In this document: in pieces, positions 10,225 to 20,190 of the stretch
How the letters are laid out: each line of letters begins with the position of its first letter
Position numbering within the stretch: the stretch's first letter is position 1
Assembly (NCBI GenBank): GCA_963788305.1
Contig: CAWBGK010000017.1
Location: 124,001-188,000, forward strand
Source: UTCFX2 sp963788305
GTDB taxonomy: Bacteria > Chloroflexota > Anaerolineae > Anaerolineales > UBA4823
Direction: 5' to 3'
Length of the DNA stretch: 64,000 bases
Notes under the pieces: model-generated
The model's database searches: none
What the model was told of the DNA's origin: nothing
Seen by the model: only the letters and a program-made list of their open reading frames with translations
Translations under genes and position numbers: made by a program

Positions 10225-10653
10225 TCAGCTTGCCTGTGCCTTGCGGCGCAGTGTCAGCCCACCTAACAGAAGGACAGCGCCCACTGCACCAACACCAGCT
10301 AAAATCAATGGGAGCGGCAAATCTGGTCCTGTGTTTGGGGGGTAGCCCGGGTACTCAGCCGTGTAGGTAATTCTGCAGCCCTGCGCCCCAGGAACCCATT
10401 CAATCCGGTAGTACACATAACTACCAGAAAAAATCCGGTAGAGATGACCACCGCCGTAATCCTGGCATATGTAATCAAAGATTACAGTGTCCAGCTGGGC
10501 GTCTGTACTGCAAGCCCAGGGGTTGTGCCATGTCCCATTCCCGCCAGACGAGATCAACGCACTGCAGTAGAATGTTCCCGCCGCCATTACAGACATCGGG
10601 ACCAGCAGGGTAATCAGGACAGTCACAATCATCAAAATACGAAACTTTTTCAT
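10225..10653 (-). CDS. Small secreted protein with C-terminal sorting signal (sortase substrate)
   Basis: 142 residues. A signal peptide is visible at 1-25 (basic start, hydrophobic core, 'VMAA'). The mature part is small and aromatic/Gly-rich with four cysteines (30, 48, 63, 93) that could form two disulfides. The C-terminus has the three parts of a cell-wall sorting signal: pentapeptide 'PPNTG' at 105-109 (LPxTG-like, Pro replacing Leu), a hydrophobic segment of about 20 residues, and the basic tail 'RRKAQAS'. The ribosome binding site GAGGAG lies about 7 nt before the ATG. It sits immediately upstream of the sortase gene. I do not recognise the mature domain; its role on the surface is unknown. 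Confidence 0.8.
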   Translation of the reverse strand: MKKFRILMIVTVLITLLVPMSVMAAGTFYCSALISSGGNGTWHNPWACSTDAQLDTVIFDYICQDYGGGHLYRIFSGSYVYYRIEWVPGAQGCRITYTAEYPGYPPNTGPDLPLPLILAGVGAVGAVLLLGGLTLRRKAQAS

Positions 10654-10743
10654 CTGAAATCTCCTCTAGAACATGTTTTTCAATACTTCACAAATTAGGT
10701 CGCATGAATAACTATCCCAGACACCTCCTTTCGGCAACAAGCA

Positions 10744-11973
10744 TTACTGCCTCGTTTCTTGTCTTAGGCTTTCCAAATGTGTCGTTGCCAGTTCAACCAA
10801 CGCAGGATCTCGACTCAGCTTCAGGGCATGCTCAAATTCGACTTCTGCTCTGTCAGGTTGATTTAGCGACTCCAACGCCAAACCTAGGTATAGATAGGTA
10901 GCAGCCACCTGAGGGTCAGCCCTCTGCGCCGCTTCCAGGTTTACTAGCGCTGAAGCCACATCCCCACGCTCGAAGTCCAATACTCCTAACCCTTGGAGCG
11001 CCTGCGCGTTATTCGGAAATTCCTCTAAGATGGTATTCCAGGCCAGGCGGGCTTGGTCCAACTCACCCAACTGCATCAAACATGCTGCCCAATTCTCACC
11101 GGCTTCAATGAGCTCGGGATCCAACTGATAAGCCCGTTGATATGCGTAGGCCGCTGATAAATAATCACCTGCTCCAAGGCGAGCGTTCCCAAGGTTAAAG
11201 TAGATCCCACTATTTCCAGGATCCAGCTCGATTGCCTTGAGAAATTGGTCAAGCGAGAGATCGGCATTACCCTGTTCCAGCCACAATACCCCAAGATTGT
11301 TTCTAGCAGAAGCCAGATCAGGATCGAGTTGAACTGCTTTTTCAAAAGAAGCCAATGCGGCTTCATTCTCACCCTGAATATATTGCGTATATCCCAATAG
11401 ATCATGTTCAAGGGACGAATCAGGCTTTATTCTTACGGCGAATTGCAGATAAGATTCTGCGAGGTCCGGTCGATCAGCACGCAGTAAGATTCCAGTTAAC
11501 TTCTGATTGGAATAATGGTAAACGTCATTTGAAAGTATGATCCACGCAAGTACCAGAATTATCAATCCAAACAATATGGTCCGGATCGCATGCCGGCCGC
11601 TTTTCGCTTTGGTTTTATGTGGAACAGGTGATTGCAACCCAGCATTCAACCATTCCCGCCGAGTAAGTACCCACAATGTCAAATCTGTGCGTGCGACCGC
11701 TCGATATTTGCTGGGAGCATCGGACATCAGCATTTCTTCTCCGAACCAGTCGCCTGGCATCCGGATATATTCCGTGCCATCATCTGCTTGAAGCTCAAGC
11801 ACTCCTTCACCGACAATCGCAAAGAACTGGCCGCGCTGATTACGCTCAATAATCAGCTGTTCTTCACTAAAATGAAATTTCCGAAGCCTTTTCTGAAGTG
11901 ATCGCCGCGAAGATGCCGGCAACTTCGTGAATGGCGGGAAAATCCGAATATCTGGTGCAGTGGATTTCATCAT
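10744..11973 (-). CDS. Cyclic-nucleotide-binding domain protein with TPR repeats
   Basis: 409 residues with an unusual order of parts. Residues about 10-115 look like a cNMP-binding/CAP-effector fold ('FFAIVGEGVLELQADDG', 'MPGDWFGEEMLMSDAPSKYRAVARTDLTLWVL'). A membrane helix follows near 130-150 ('ILFGLIILVLAWIIL'). The rest is about six or seven tetratricopeptide repeats with the usual A..FE.A...P. spacing. The cNMP domain is predicted cytoplasmic and the TPR part outside. The phosphate-binding cassette is incomplete: 'GEEMLMSDAPSKYRAVA' resembles GE.al....R.a.v.A, but whether it binds cAMP or c-di-GMP is unclear. It may organise envelope proteins in response to an internal signal; that is an inference. 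Confidence 0.8.
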   Translation of the reverse strand: MMKSTAPDIRIFPPFTKLPASSRRSLQKRLRKFHFSEEQLIIERNQRGQFFAIVGEGVLELQADDGTEYIRMPGDWFGEEMLMSDAPSKYRAVARTDLTLWVLTRREWLNAGLQSPVPHKTKAKSGRHAIRTILFGLIILVLAWIILSNDVYHYSNQKLTGILLRADRPDLAESYLQFAVRIKPDSSLEHDLLGYTQYIQGENEAALASFEKAVQLDPDLASARNNLGVLWLEQGNADLSLDQFLKAIELDPGNSGIYFNLGNARLGAGDYLSAAYAYQRAYQLDPELIEAGENWAACLMQLGELDQARLAWNTILEEFPNNAQALQGLGVLDFERGDVASALVNLEAAQRADPQVAATYLYLGLALESLNQPDRAEVEFEHALKLSRDPALVELATTHLESLRQETRQ

Positions 11974-12066
11974 ACAGCCTCGTGAAGAAGAGATGCAATT
12001 GTTATACCAGTTGCACCAAATTCATCTGGTTGCAACTTGATTCGCCATAAAAATACGCCTGATTGT

Positions 12067-13432
12067 CTAATTAATCATCGTATATGAAAAGTTAGGAGGC
12101 TCTCCGAAGGTCGTATCAAGCAGGATTGAGCTGCCATCCGAGGTGCTCAATCGAATCTCGAATGCGCCTTCAACTTGCTTCCAGTATAGAAACTGGTTTT
12201 CGGTCACCCAGCTCAGATTCTGAATATTGAAAAAGTCTGCTCCCAGAGGTTGGGGGGAATCTAAAAAGCTGCCAATCCAGGATTCACCGTATTCACCCGA
12301 AGAGTAGGCAAACCGGTCCCCTGAAGGAGCCCAATCCTGGAAGCTGATTGCCCCATTTTGGGCAGCCAGCCACTCACCGTTTCCGCTAAAATCCGCCAGC
12401 AAGAGCTCTCGACGGTTTTGCTCCGGCAGCCCTACTTCTCTTGTAAATGCGATCCGCTGCAGATCAGGAGAAAACAGGACGGGTTGTTCAAAAAATGGGA
12501 CTGCCGCTACGCTGCCGGTTTGAGTTGGAGGCGAACCGTCTGTTGGTATTTGCCAGAGCTCTGTGAGCTGGTCAGATCCTGCAAGCGGATCGATTGGGGG
12601 AATGGCGACCATTAAGAGGTCATTTTCTGCCGACCAGACAGGGACAGCATAATAACGGTATTCTGAATACGTCGTGACAGTATCGTAAGCCAGCACTGTC
12701 CGATAATTACTGCCGTCTGAATTCGAAAGGATGATCTTATCCGGCTGCGAGATGACCACCTGACTTCCATCCGGAGAAAATGCAAATTCACCACCCCAAC
12801 CGGAAAGGAAAAGGTTCTGTACCTCAATCGTTGAGGAATCGACTAGATTGAGATCATTGAGCAGCTCCAAGCCTGGCCCCTGGAAGACTTGATGTGAATT
12901 AAACGCAAGGATGTTCGAATCGGGAAGCCATTCGAAATGATATGGGTTTATGGCGATGGATGCAGGGTCGCGCACACCTCCGCCAATCTTGTCCATGTCC
13001 GCTACACTGACCAGGCGGCGTTCTCCGGAGCCATCCGAATTGACCATCCAAATCTCGAGATGAAATTCGTCTGCAGTCCTTAGGAAGGCGATCCTGCTGC
13101 CGTCGGGAGAGATTTTTGGAGAAAAGGCATCACCTTCAAAGGAGAGCTGACGAACCTGACCTTGTTCCCAGAGGTAGAGCGTTTCACTGCTCGTGTATAC
13201 CACCCTCAGCAGATTCATTGGCGAGCGCAGGTGGCATCGTCGCCTGGATGACCTCTGTTTTTTCTGCAGGTATGCTGCTACCTGTCGGGGTGGAATCCAT
13301 GATGGCGGAAGGAGTCTGCTCTGCTCCAGAAGTTGGAGTCTCGATGGTAAGGTAACTACATGCCAGAATCATCAGGAGCAGGAAAACAAACGCTAACAGG
13401 AGCGGGAATTTGCGACTTATTGACATACGCAA
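12067..13432 (-). CDS. Beta-propeller (PD40/WD40-like) lipoprotein, one frame break
   Basis: Envelope lipoprotein of about 454 residues with a TolB-like propeller. The N-terminus (start ATG 13432) has a signal peptide ending in lipobox 'ILAC' with Cys25, then a Ser/Thr/Pro linker. The body contains repeated 'FSPKISPDGSRIAFLR', 'FSPDGSQVVISQPD' and 'APSGDRFAYSSGEYGES' blades. The two parts lie in different frames that overlap at 13184-13218; removing one base from the GGG (CCC at 13193-13195 on the + strand) joins them. No enzymatic residues are evident, so a binding or scaffolding role is likely. It is transcribed divergently from the sigma-like/propeller membrane protein at 13739, which carries a similar propeller, suggesting related function. 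Confidence 0.8.
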
Positions 13433-13738
13433 AGCCTTTCATAATACATATTTCTGGAAGACCAGTTGTATTTATTGCCCTAAAAATGACTAGAAATTCT
13501 TTGATTTCTTCTTACTTTTAACGAGTATACACTGACTTTTGTTCTCGACGAACCAGTTGAAATCGGAAATCTGCTTACGACAGGCGATCCTGGTAGAATC
13601 ATGGAAATGGCTTTTGAAGTCTTTTTTATTGGAATATATTTTAATCCCATGAAGGATTTTCTCACTCTTGTAATGAGACTGTTCCAGCAGACAAGAAATC
13701 GTGATCTCATCGGAAGCGGTAAAATGAAGGGGTGAGCG
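13433..13738. other. Divergent intergenic region, 306 bp
   Basis: AT-rich gap between two divergently transcribed envelope genes; it should hold both promoters. AAGGGGTGAGCG just before 13739 is a good ribosome binding site. Candidate -10-like AT tracts (TATATT near 13638) are present but no convincing -35/-10 pair. The open frames here on the minus strand have no recognisable content. Confidence 0.5.
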
Positions 13739-15948
13739 ATGAGAACTGAACCTTATGGACCTGAGATGAAGAGCACCTCCCCCGCCACTGACCCAGCACA
13801 GCGATCCACTCTGATGGATCAATTTGGACGCGAACACGCTCCAACTCTTATGATCATCGCCCAGGCTTTGCTGAATGATCGCGTATCCGCCCGGGAGCTG
13901 GTTATCCAGGTCCTTGCAAAAGCCTTCCAGACATTTGAACACGATCATACTACTTCCAGACGCTAACAGGCTTCTTCAACAACTCATTAAAGCGGGCCGA
14001 AGCAGCGGTTTTCAATCCATCCCTGGCAGGGATTTGCCCATCCCAAAATCCGAAGCCGGTGTCCGGATCGTTCGATTGCTGGATACATTTGACCGCATAG
14101 AGCGAGTACTTTGTGCGCTTCATTATGGTTTAAGCTGGCCCGATTCTGCAATTTCGCATTTGTTCAATAAATCCGAAAAAACGATCAGCCTACAAATCTC
14201 GGTATTCGATCGGAAGTTTTCGAATGCCTTGAGCGATTTTCCTCAAAAAGATGGCGAACCTCAAGAAACAGCTGCTTCTATTGTTAAGGAGCGATACTCA
14301 CCTCCGGATTGGAGCCTGGATGAGCTCATTCAAGCGGCGCACAAACAGGCGCAAATTAAGACACTCGAAAGCAGAATATCCCCGGTTGTGCGGTGGGCTG
14401 TAATTTTTATTGCCGCGTTTTCCATCTTCCTATTTGCTGCAATCGGCATTTTCATAGTCTCCCAAGTTTATGGACAGATCAGAAAATCTGTTCCAATTTC
14501 GACCCAGAACGGTACTCAGACGGTTCAGCAGACGCCTGCCCGTCCGTCAAAACCATTAACCTGGTTATCTGACTCGGATGAGATCGAAGCAAAATTGATG
14601 GAAAGCGCTGGCCTCTGGAACAATATCTGGGCTGATCTCCAATTTTTGGATTATGGTCCGCAGGGTTACATCGGTGCTCCAAGAATTTACCGGTATCAGG
14701 TCTGGGTTCGGCAACCCGACCAGGGCATCCAGGTCTTTGGATTATTATCCACAAATCCCAGCAGTGCTTATTTCCTTTCGAACAGCCATGCGTTCTATCT
14801 TAATCCAATGTTGAAGCAGGCTTATCATCAAACGGCAGATCCATCGCCAATAACCTTGATCCTGGATGATGACTTGAGGTCCATGATTTTTCCATCTACT
14901 TCTCCCTGGGCGGCTGGAGACGGATTCTTCCAGGTCCAGGATACAGCCGTTTTTCTGAGCAGGGACGCAATCGTCGTCGACTGGCATAATCCGTACGGTC
15001 AGCGGGAAGCCAGGTTGTGGATCGATTCTATGACCGGGGTCATTTTACGTCAGCAGGATTTTACCGGAGAGGCTTTTGAGCTGTTAACTGCCGATCGAAT
15101 AGTCACCAACATTGCTTTCGATCAAAGCTTTCCTCCGGCAAGTTTGGCAGCCTCTGTTCGCATGGTCGGTCAATCAAGCTCAATCAGCGGATCTGGAACA
15201 TATCCAGGTTCTCCATCCGACACCAACCGCAGCCTCAACGCTTGAACAGCGCACATCGGGACCAATTTCTTCGCCATCGACCAACTTCAGTTCAGCCGAG
15301 AGCCAGCTTGTTTTTCAGTTTTCTAATAATCTGGAAACATCCAGTCTCCAAATCGATACATCACAGGTTCCGATCCAGCTAATTTCAGATAACTACTTGA
15401 TTGGGTCGACAACGTTTGGGCTGCCATGGATGCTGCGATGCGACCGATCTCCTGACGGGTATCGACTGGCTTTCAATACGGGCTCGGATGGGACCTCGAT
15501 ACCGGATGACAGCCTGCGCTGGCTAGATCTGCGGGAGCCAGATAAGGTTTATCAGCCTGCTCCAGATCTTAAGACCGAATCATTCGTTTTCTCCAACGAC
15601 AGCCGGCAGATCGCTCTGTTTGCTGGTGGCGAAACCCCGGAGCAAACCGGGATTTACCTCTTAGATTTAGGTACGGCCGAATATCAGATGATTCTACCCA
15701 TGGCTCACGCAGAAAGCTTAGTGTGGAGTCCAGATGGGGAGTTCCTGGCAATGATCACCCAAATTGAAGCCGGCGCGAACTCGCAGGCGATCACTGTGCA
15801 TGTACGAAGCAGCCAAGTCGCATTCGAAGCACCGCTGCCCTCTAATGAAGAACCAATTCCAGCAGATTGGCCGATGGCGAATTGGGGGATCCCATTTCCA
15901 CAGAAAATGGGCGGGGTTTTTGAATGTTCCATACCCGATTCGGGATGA
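13739..15948 (+). CDS. Sigma-70-like domain fused to a membrane helix, RseB-like and propeller-like exterior (two frame breaks)
   Basis: Reconstructed product of about 735 residues in three frames. Residues 1-75 ('QALLNDRVSARELVIQVLAKAFQTFEHD') resemble sigma-70 region 2; the next frame continues 'LLQQLIKAG' and then a region-4-like stretch 'DRIERVLCALHYGLSWPDSAISHLF'. A membrane helix follows ('WAVIFIAAFSIFLFAAIGIFIVS', DNA about 14395-14460). The outer part contains 'REARLWIDSMTGVILRQQDF', which recalls the RseB/LolA-like fold, then a TPTAAST linker and a propeller-like segment with 'LVWSPDGEFLAMI'. Breaks lie near 13940-13965 and 15190-15215. The sigma similarity is weak and degenerate, so DNA binding is not certain. 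The C-terminal end after 15900 could also continue in another frame. Confidence 0.6.
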
Positions 15949-16096
15949 AAGCGAGTCCGATGCTGCAGAATGTGGACTATCTTGGGAGAAAAATGGTAAA
16001 ATCGTATGCTTTATCAGGCGACAATTGACTTGGATCCTGAGATAACCCCGATTAATATTTTGGGCTGTATGCACTCATAATCATACGAGGCGTAGG

Positions 16097-17056
16097 ATGA
16101 ATAAAGAAGAATATTTGGATCTTTACTACCAGATGGTATTGATACGGCGTGTTGAAGAAGCGGCTGCTCAACTCTACCAGGAAGGGAAAATTGGCGGCTT
16201 TCTGCATCTTTATATTGGGCAGGAAGCCGTAAGCACGGGGTTGATCTCAGCTCGTCTGCCTGGCGACCGGGTGATCACTGCATATCGCGATCACGGCGTG
16301 GCGATTAACTGCGGGATCTCAGCCAAAGTCGTGATCGCTGAGCTGCTTGGGAAATCAACCGGCAGCTCGAAGGGTAAAGGGGGATCTATGCACATCGCCG
16401 ACGTCGAGAAGAATTTTTGGGGAGGGCATGCGATTGTTGGCGCCCACCTGCCTATTGCTGCCGGGTTGGCATTAGGCGACCAATATTCGAAAAACAATTC
16501 AGTGACTATCTGTATGTTCGGTGATGGCGCAACGAATATCGGGTACTTCCACGAAGCTCTCAATTTATCAAAAGTCTGGAAACTTCCTGTTTTATGGGTG
16601 TGTGAGAACAATCAATATGGGATGGGTACGTCTGTCGATCGGGCTTCAGCCGTTTCAGAGATGCGCCAAAAGGCCGAGGGATATGGAATCCCGAACAATT
16701 GTGTCGACGGGATGAATCCATTATATGTTCGTGAAGTGTCTCTGAAGGCAATCGATTTTATCCGATCTGGAGGCGGTCCATTTTTCTTAGAGATCGAGAC
16801 GTATCGTTTTCGCGGCCATTCGATGGGGGATCCGGAACGCTACCGCCAGCAAGAGGAAGTGAAGAAATGGCAGGAAAACGATCCGATCGGGATCTACCGT
16901 GGTATTCTGCTCGAAGAAAATACTGCAAGCGAAGCGGAGTTAGACAGCCAGGATGCAAAAGCAGATAAAGAAGTCCTGGAAGCGGTCCAATTTGCTGAAA
17001 ACAGTCCCGAGCCAGAACCAGGTGAGCTTTTCAAGGATATTTATGTCGAAGAATGA
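16097..17056 (+). CDS. pdhA: Pyruvate dehydrogenase E1 component, alpha subunit
   Basis: Thiamine-diphosphate half of the E1 heterotetramer that decarboxylates pyruvate and acylates lipoyl-E2. 319 residues, normal for bacterial E1alpha. The TPP motif runs from 'GDGATN' to 'CENNQYGMG'; the phosphorylation-loop region reads 'YRFRGHSMGDPERYR' and the early part 'GFLHLYIGQEAVSTG' is typical. GAGGCGTAGG precedes the ATG. It is first in an operon with the beta subunit (63-nt gap) and E2 (1-nt overlap). Branched-chain or acetoin dehydrogenases share this layout, so the substrate is inferred from length and overall similarity. No E3 gene follows. Confidence 0.93.
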   Translation: MNKEEYLDLYYQMVLIRRVEEAAAQLYQEGKIGGFLHLYIGQEAVSTGLISARLPGDRVITAYRDHGVAINCGISAKVVIAELLGKSTGSSKGKGGSMHIADVEKNFWGGHAIVGAHLPIAAGLALGDQYSKNNSVTICMFGDGATNIGYFHEALNLSKVWKLPVLWVCENNQYGMGTSVDRASAVSEMRQKAEGYGIPNNCVDGMNPLYVREVSLKAIDFIRSGGGPFFLEIETYRFRGHSMGDPERYRQQEEVKKWQENDPIGIYRGILLEENTASEAELDSQDAKADKEVLEAVQFAENSPEPEPGELFKDIYVEE

Positions 17057-17119
17057 CCCGGCAGTAAATCTTGTCTTATATTTGTCACTATTCCGGATAG
17101 AAGAACGAGGGAATCTGAT

Positions 17120-18091
17120 ATGGCGAGAATAACAATGCGCGAAGCAGTCTCTCAGGCGCTTTGGGAGGAGATGGAGCGCGATCCAGGTGTGTTCATTCTG
17201 GGTGAAGAAGTCGGCGTTTGGGGAGGCACTTATGCTGTCACCAAGGGCTTCTACGATCATTTTGGCGCGGAGCGCGTTCGCGACACACCGATTGCTGAGA
17301 ATGCGATCATCGGCGCTGCGATCGGAGCCGCACTCACTGGATTGCGACCGGTCGCCGAATTGATGACGATCAATTTCGCGTTTTCTGCAATGGATCAAAT
17401 TGTCAACCAGGCGGCGAAACTTCACTATATGTTTGGCGGTCAATTTGTTTTGCCGCTCGTCATCCGGGCAGTCGGGGGTGGCGGTCGGCAGCTCGGGGCA
17501 ACCCACTCCCAAACGCCAGACGCCGTCTTTGCACATTTTCCCGGATTGAAAGTCATCGCACCAGGCACACCAGAAGATGCAAAAGGATTATTAAAAGCTG
17601 CGATTCGCTCTGATGATCCAATATTATTCATCGAACACGCCACGCTATACCAGACGCGCGGCGAAATCCCGGATGGCGATTTTACCGTTCCCATTGGCAG
17701 GTCCAAAGTTCAACGTCCAGGGCAGGATGTAACGATTGTAACTTACAGCAAAATGCTTGAGATTTCCCTCAAAGCCGCCGATCAGCTCTCTCAAGAAGGG
17801 ATCGAGGCAGAGATCATCGACCTGCGAACGCTGCGGCCTCTGGACATGGATCCTGTGCTCGAATCTTTCAAAAAGACCAACCGCGCCGTAATCGTAGAAG
17901 AAGGATGGAGATCTTACGGCGTGGGTTCAGAAATCGCAGCTCGGATATACGAGGAAGCTTTTGACTACGTCGATGCGCCAATTCAGCGGGTAGCCCAAAA
18001 AGAAGTTCCTCTGCCATATAACCGGAACTTAGAACAGCTTGCATTGCCACAGGTCGAGGATGTGATCCAGGCCGTGAAAGAGGTGCTCTAA
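17120..18091 (+). CDS. pdhB: Pyruvate dehydrogenase E1 component, beta subunit
   Basis: Partner of the alpha subunit in 2-oxo acid decarboxylation. 323 residues; begins 'MARITMREAVSQALWEEMERDPGVFILGEEVG', the standard E1beta start with the TPP-contacting Glu. It continues with 'TPIAENAIIGAAIGAALTGLRPVAE' and 'HSQTPDAVFAHFPGLKVIAPGTPEDAKGLL', then a transketolase C-terminal domain with 'DLRTLRPLDMDPVLESFKKTNRAVIVEE'. The frame is intact. Its stop codon overlaps the E2 start by one base (TAATG), indicating coupled translation and stoichiometric synthesis. Confidence 0.94.
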   Translation: MARITMREAVSQALWEEMERDPGVFILGEEVGVWGGTYAVTKGFYDHFGAERVRDTPIAENAIIGAAIGAALTGLRPVAELMTINFAFSAMDQIVNQAAKLHYMFGGQFVLPLVIRAVGGGGRQLGATHSQTPDAVFAHFPGLKVIAPGTPEDAKGLLKAAIRSDDPILFIEHATLYQTRGEIPDGDFTVPIGRSKVQRPGQDVTIVTYSKMLEISLKAADQLSQEGIEAEIIDLRTLRPLDMDPVLESFKKTNRAVIVEEGWRSYGVGSEIAARIYEEAFDYVDAPIQRVAQKEVPLPYNRNLEQLALPQVEDVIQAVKEVL

Positions 18092-19408
18092 TGGCAGAAA
18101 CCGTGATCATGCCCAAGCTTGGTTTTGACATGGCCGAGGGAACGCTCGTACGATGGGTGATCCAGGAAGGTGAACCGGTTACTAAAGGCGCAGTTTTAGC
18201 TGAAATCGAAACGGATAAAGCCACGGTTGAAGTCGAATCGAGCTATTCCGGGATTGTCGCCCAACACCTGGTTCAATCCGGTGATATCGTCCCGGTGAAT
18301 ACCCCGATCGCGACGATCTCAGCTCCGGGTGAGACTTTCGAAAAAGCGGTAATTTCAAAACCATCGGATCAGGCGCCCAAAGAGAAGGCAGAAACGGTTA
18401 TTTCGGAGGCTGAACCCATCATAGCAGAGCCAGAGTCTGGTATGCTCGATAAACCAGTCTCCGGCAGTGTGCGCGCCTCACCGCTTGCCAGGCGAATGGC
18501 CAGGACTATCGGAATCGACTTGAGCCGGGTGCAAGGCTCCGGACCACTTGGACGGGTCACGAAGCGGGATATAAAAGAGTTTATGATGGCGCCTGCGAAA
18601 ACGGCGGAACATCCGACAGGCCTCGCTGTAGAGGCGATTCAAACTACACCTTCTACCATCCCAACCAGACCGCAATCCAAACCGCTCGCATTGCTTTCTC
18701 CACTGCCAACTATCGCACCAATCAAAGGACAAAACGGTCCCGCTAAATCGCCTCCGAAGTGCAATCGGCAGGCGGATGACGGAGGCAAAGCAGCAGCTTC
18801 CGCATTTTTATGTCTCTCATGAATATGACGTGGAAGCACTCCTGGATCTTCGTAAGGAAGTCAACGAATTTCTTCCCGACGATGAAAAGATTTCAGTCAA
18901 TGATTTTATAATCAAAGCGATCGCGCTCGCACTGCAGCAGTACCCCAACCTCAACGCATCGTTGAAGGATAATCAAATCGTCCTTCACGGAGCGATCAAC
19001 ATCGGCGTGGCAGTAGCTGTCGAAGGCGGACTGCTGACCGTCGTCTGCCGAGAAGCCAATCGAAAACCGCTTCGACAGATAGCCATCGAGGTTCGAAGTA
19101 TGGCAAACCGGGCTCGGGAAGGGAAAGTGCGTCCGGATGATATCGAAGGATCCACTTTTTCGATCAGTAATCTTGGGATGTTCGACGTTGAAAATTTTAC
19201 AGCCATCATCAACCCACCAGAAGCAGCCATCCTGGCAGTGGGTTCGGCTCGCCAGGTCCCAATCATCCGAAACGATCAAGTTGCACCTGGATGGCGGATG
19301 AAGGCGACGATTTCGGTGGATCACCGGATCAGCGATGGCGCAGAAGCAGCTCGTTTTATGCAGCAGCTGGCGGCGTATCTCGAACAGCCACTCCGGATCA
19401 TCCTCTAG
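18091..19408 (+). CDS. pdhC: Dihydrolipoamide acetyltransferase (E2), one frame break
   Basis: Core of the pyruvate dehydrogenase complex; carries acetyl groups on lipoyl-lysine and transfers them to CoA. About 439 residues: one N-terminal lipoyl domain with 'EIETDKATVEVES' (lipoylated Lys about 45), an Ala/Pro linker, a peripheral-subunit-binding domain 'RASPLARRMARTIGIDLSRVQGSGPLGRVTKRDI', a second linker, and the catalytic domain ending with 'STFSISNLGMFDVENFTAIINPPEAAILAVGS' and the 'VDHRISDG' active site. The frame shifts once near 18755-18765, just before 'AIGRRMTEAKQQLPHFYVS'; both halves are otherwise normal, so an indel error is most likely. Confidence 0.92.
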
Positions 19409-19496
19409 GATAAAAAGCAGAATTGAGCTTTCTGGATAGCTTGGAAAATCCAGGGTCCAATCTCTGAAGCAATCGGGCAGATTTGACAAAACCTTT

Positions 19497-19533
19497 CCAA
19501 AGCCGCGAGGTCTCGAAAACCTTTCGGCTTTGG
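19497..19533 (+). terminator. Hairpin after the pyruvate dehydrogenase operon
   Basis: Arms CCAAAGCCG (19497-19505) and CGGCTTTGG (19525-19533) pair perfectly, with an inner AGGT/ACCT pairing. No strong T-run follows, so it may be a weak or factor-assisted terminator before the next operon. Confidence 0.55.
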
Positions 19534-19593
19534 AGCTTTAGTAACAATAAGAATCAATAGGTAAGTCGTGGTTGCTGACCAAGGAACAAGAAA

Positions 19594-20187
19594 TTGAGTA
19601 CTGCAGATTATGAATTGAGATATCTTGAAGCAGGTTTAGAAATCCTGGAAAATTTCCTGCTCTCGAAAGACATCTACCGACCGATCGGCATCAAAGAAAA
19701 GAAAGGCGAGCCTGCTTATCCCCCTCTGTCGCTGGGATGGCTGCTGCTTTACCTTAGCAGGGCACAGTCCTGCCGACCAACTGGCGCACCGTTTGTCAAG
19801 CTGGAAACCATTCGAATAAAAATTGGAGAGTTCCATAATAACTGGCTTTCTGCCTGGCGGCAGAAGGCACAGTCTGAATTTCATTCCCGCCTTTCTCTCT
19901 GGCGAGATTACCTCGAGGAATATCGGGAAAATCCAGGTGGTAATAAAGACCGATATGCCTATGAAGTGACCCGACGAGTTATGCTTCAATTATTGAAATC
20001 CGAAGTCGACCAGCTGCCTGAGGCTGAAATTCAGGCTTTACTAGGACTCGATCAAATCCTTTTACAAATCATCAAGCCTGGAGAATTCATTTGGAATCCT
20101 CAATGGAAAGAGAGTTTTCCAAAAGCTGATTTTTGGTATCTTTACGGCAGCCCTGGCTCCATCCAAGCTGTCGAACGTGAAGACTGA
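19594..20187 (+). CDS. Unrecognised conserved-looking protein, first gene of a transport operon
   Basis: 197 residues, rich in Leu, Glu and aromatic residues, predicted mostly helical and soluble; no signal peptide or membrane segment. Start TTG at 19594 with AAGGAAC upstream; the first ATG lies later. A middle part 'IKIGEFHNNWLSAWRQKAQSEFHSRLSLWRDYLEEY' looks like a long amphipathic helix pair. Only 3 nt separate its stop from the MFS transporter start, so it is very likely cotranscribed with the transporter, antiporter and PII-like genes. I do not recognise a family or assign a function. Confidence 0.75.
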   Translation: MSTADYELRYLEAGLEILENFLLSKDIYRPIGIKEKKGEPAYPPLSLGWLLLYLSRAQSCRPTGAPFVKLETIRIKIGEFHNNWLSAWRQKAQSEFHSRLSLWRDYLEEYRENPGGNKDRYAYEVTRRVMLQLLKSEVDQLPEAEIQALLGLDQILLQIIKPGEFIWNPQWKESFPKADFWYLYGSPGSIQAVERED

Positions 20188-20190
20188 TCA

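Noticed and set aside
13490..13948. Minus-strand open frame of 152 codons opposite the sigma-like gene
   Set aside because: Low-quality composition, overlaps the better-supported plus-strand gene and has no ribosome binding site.
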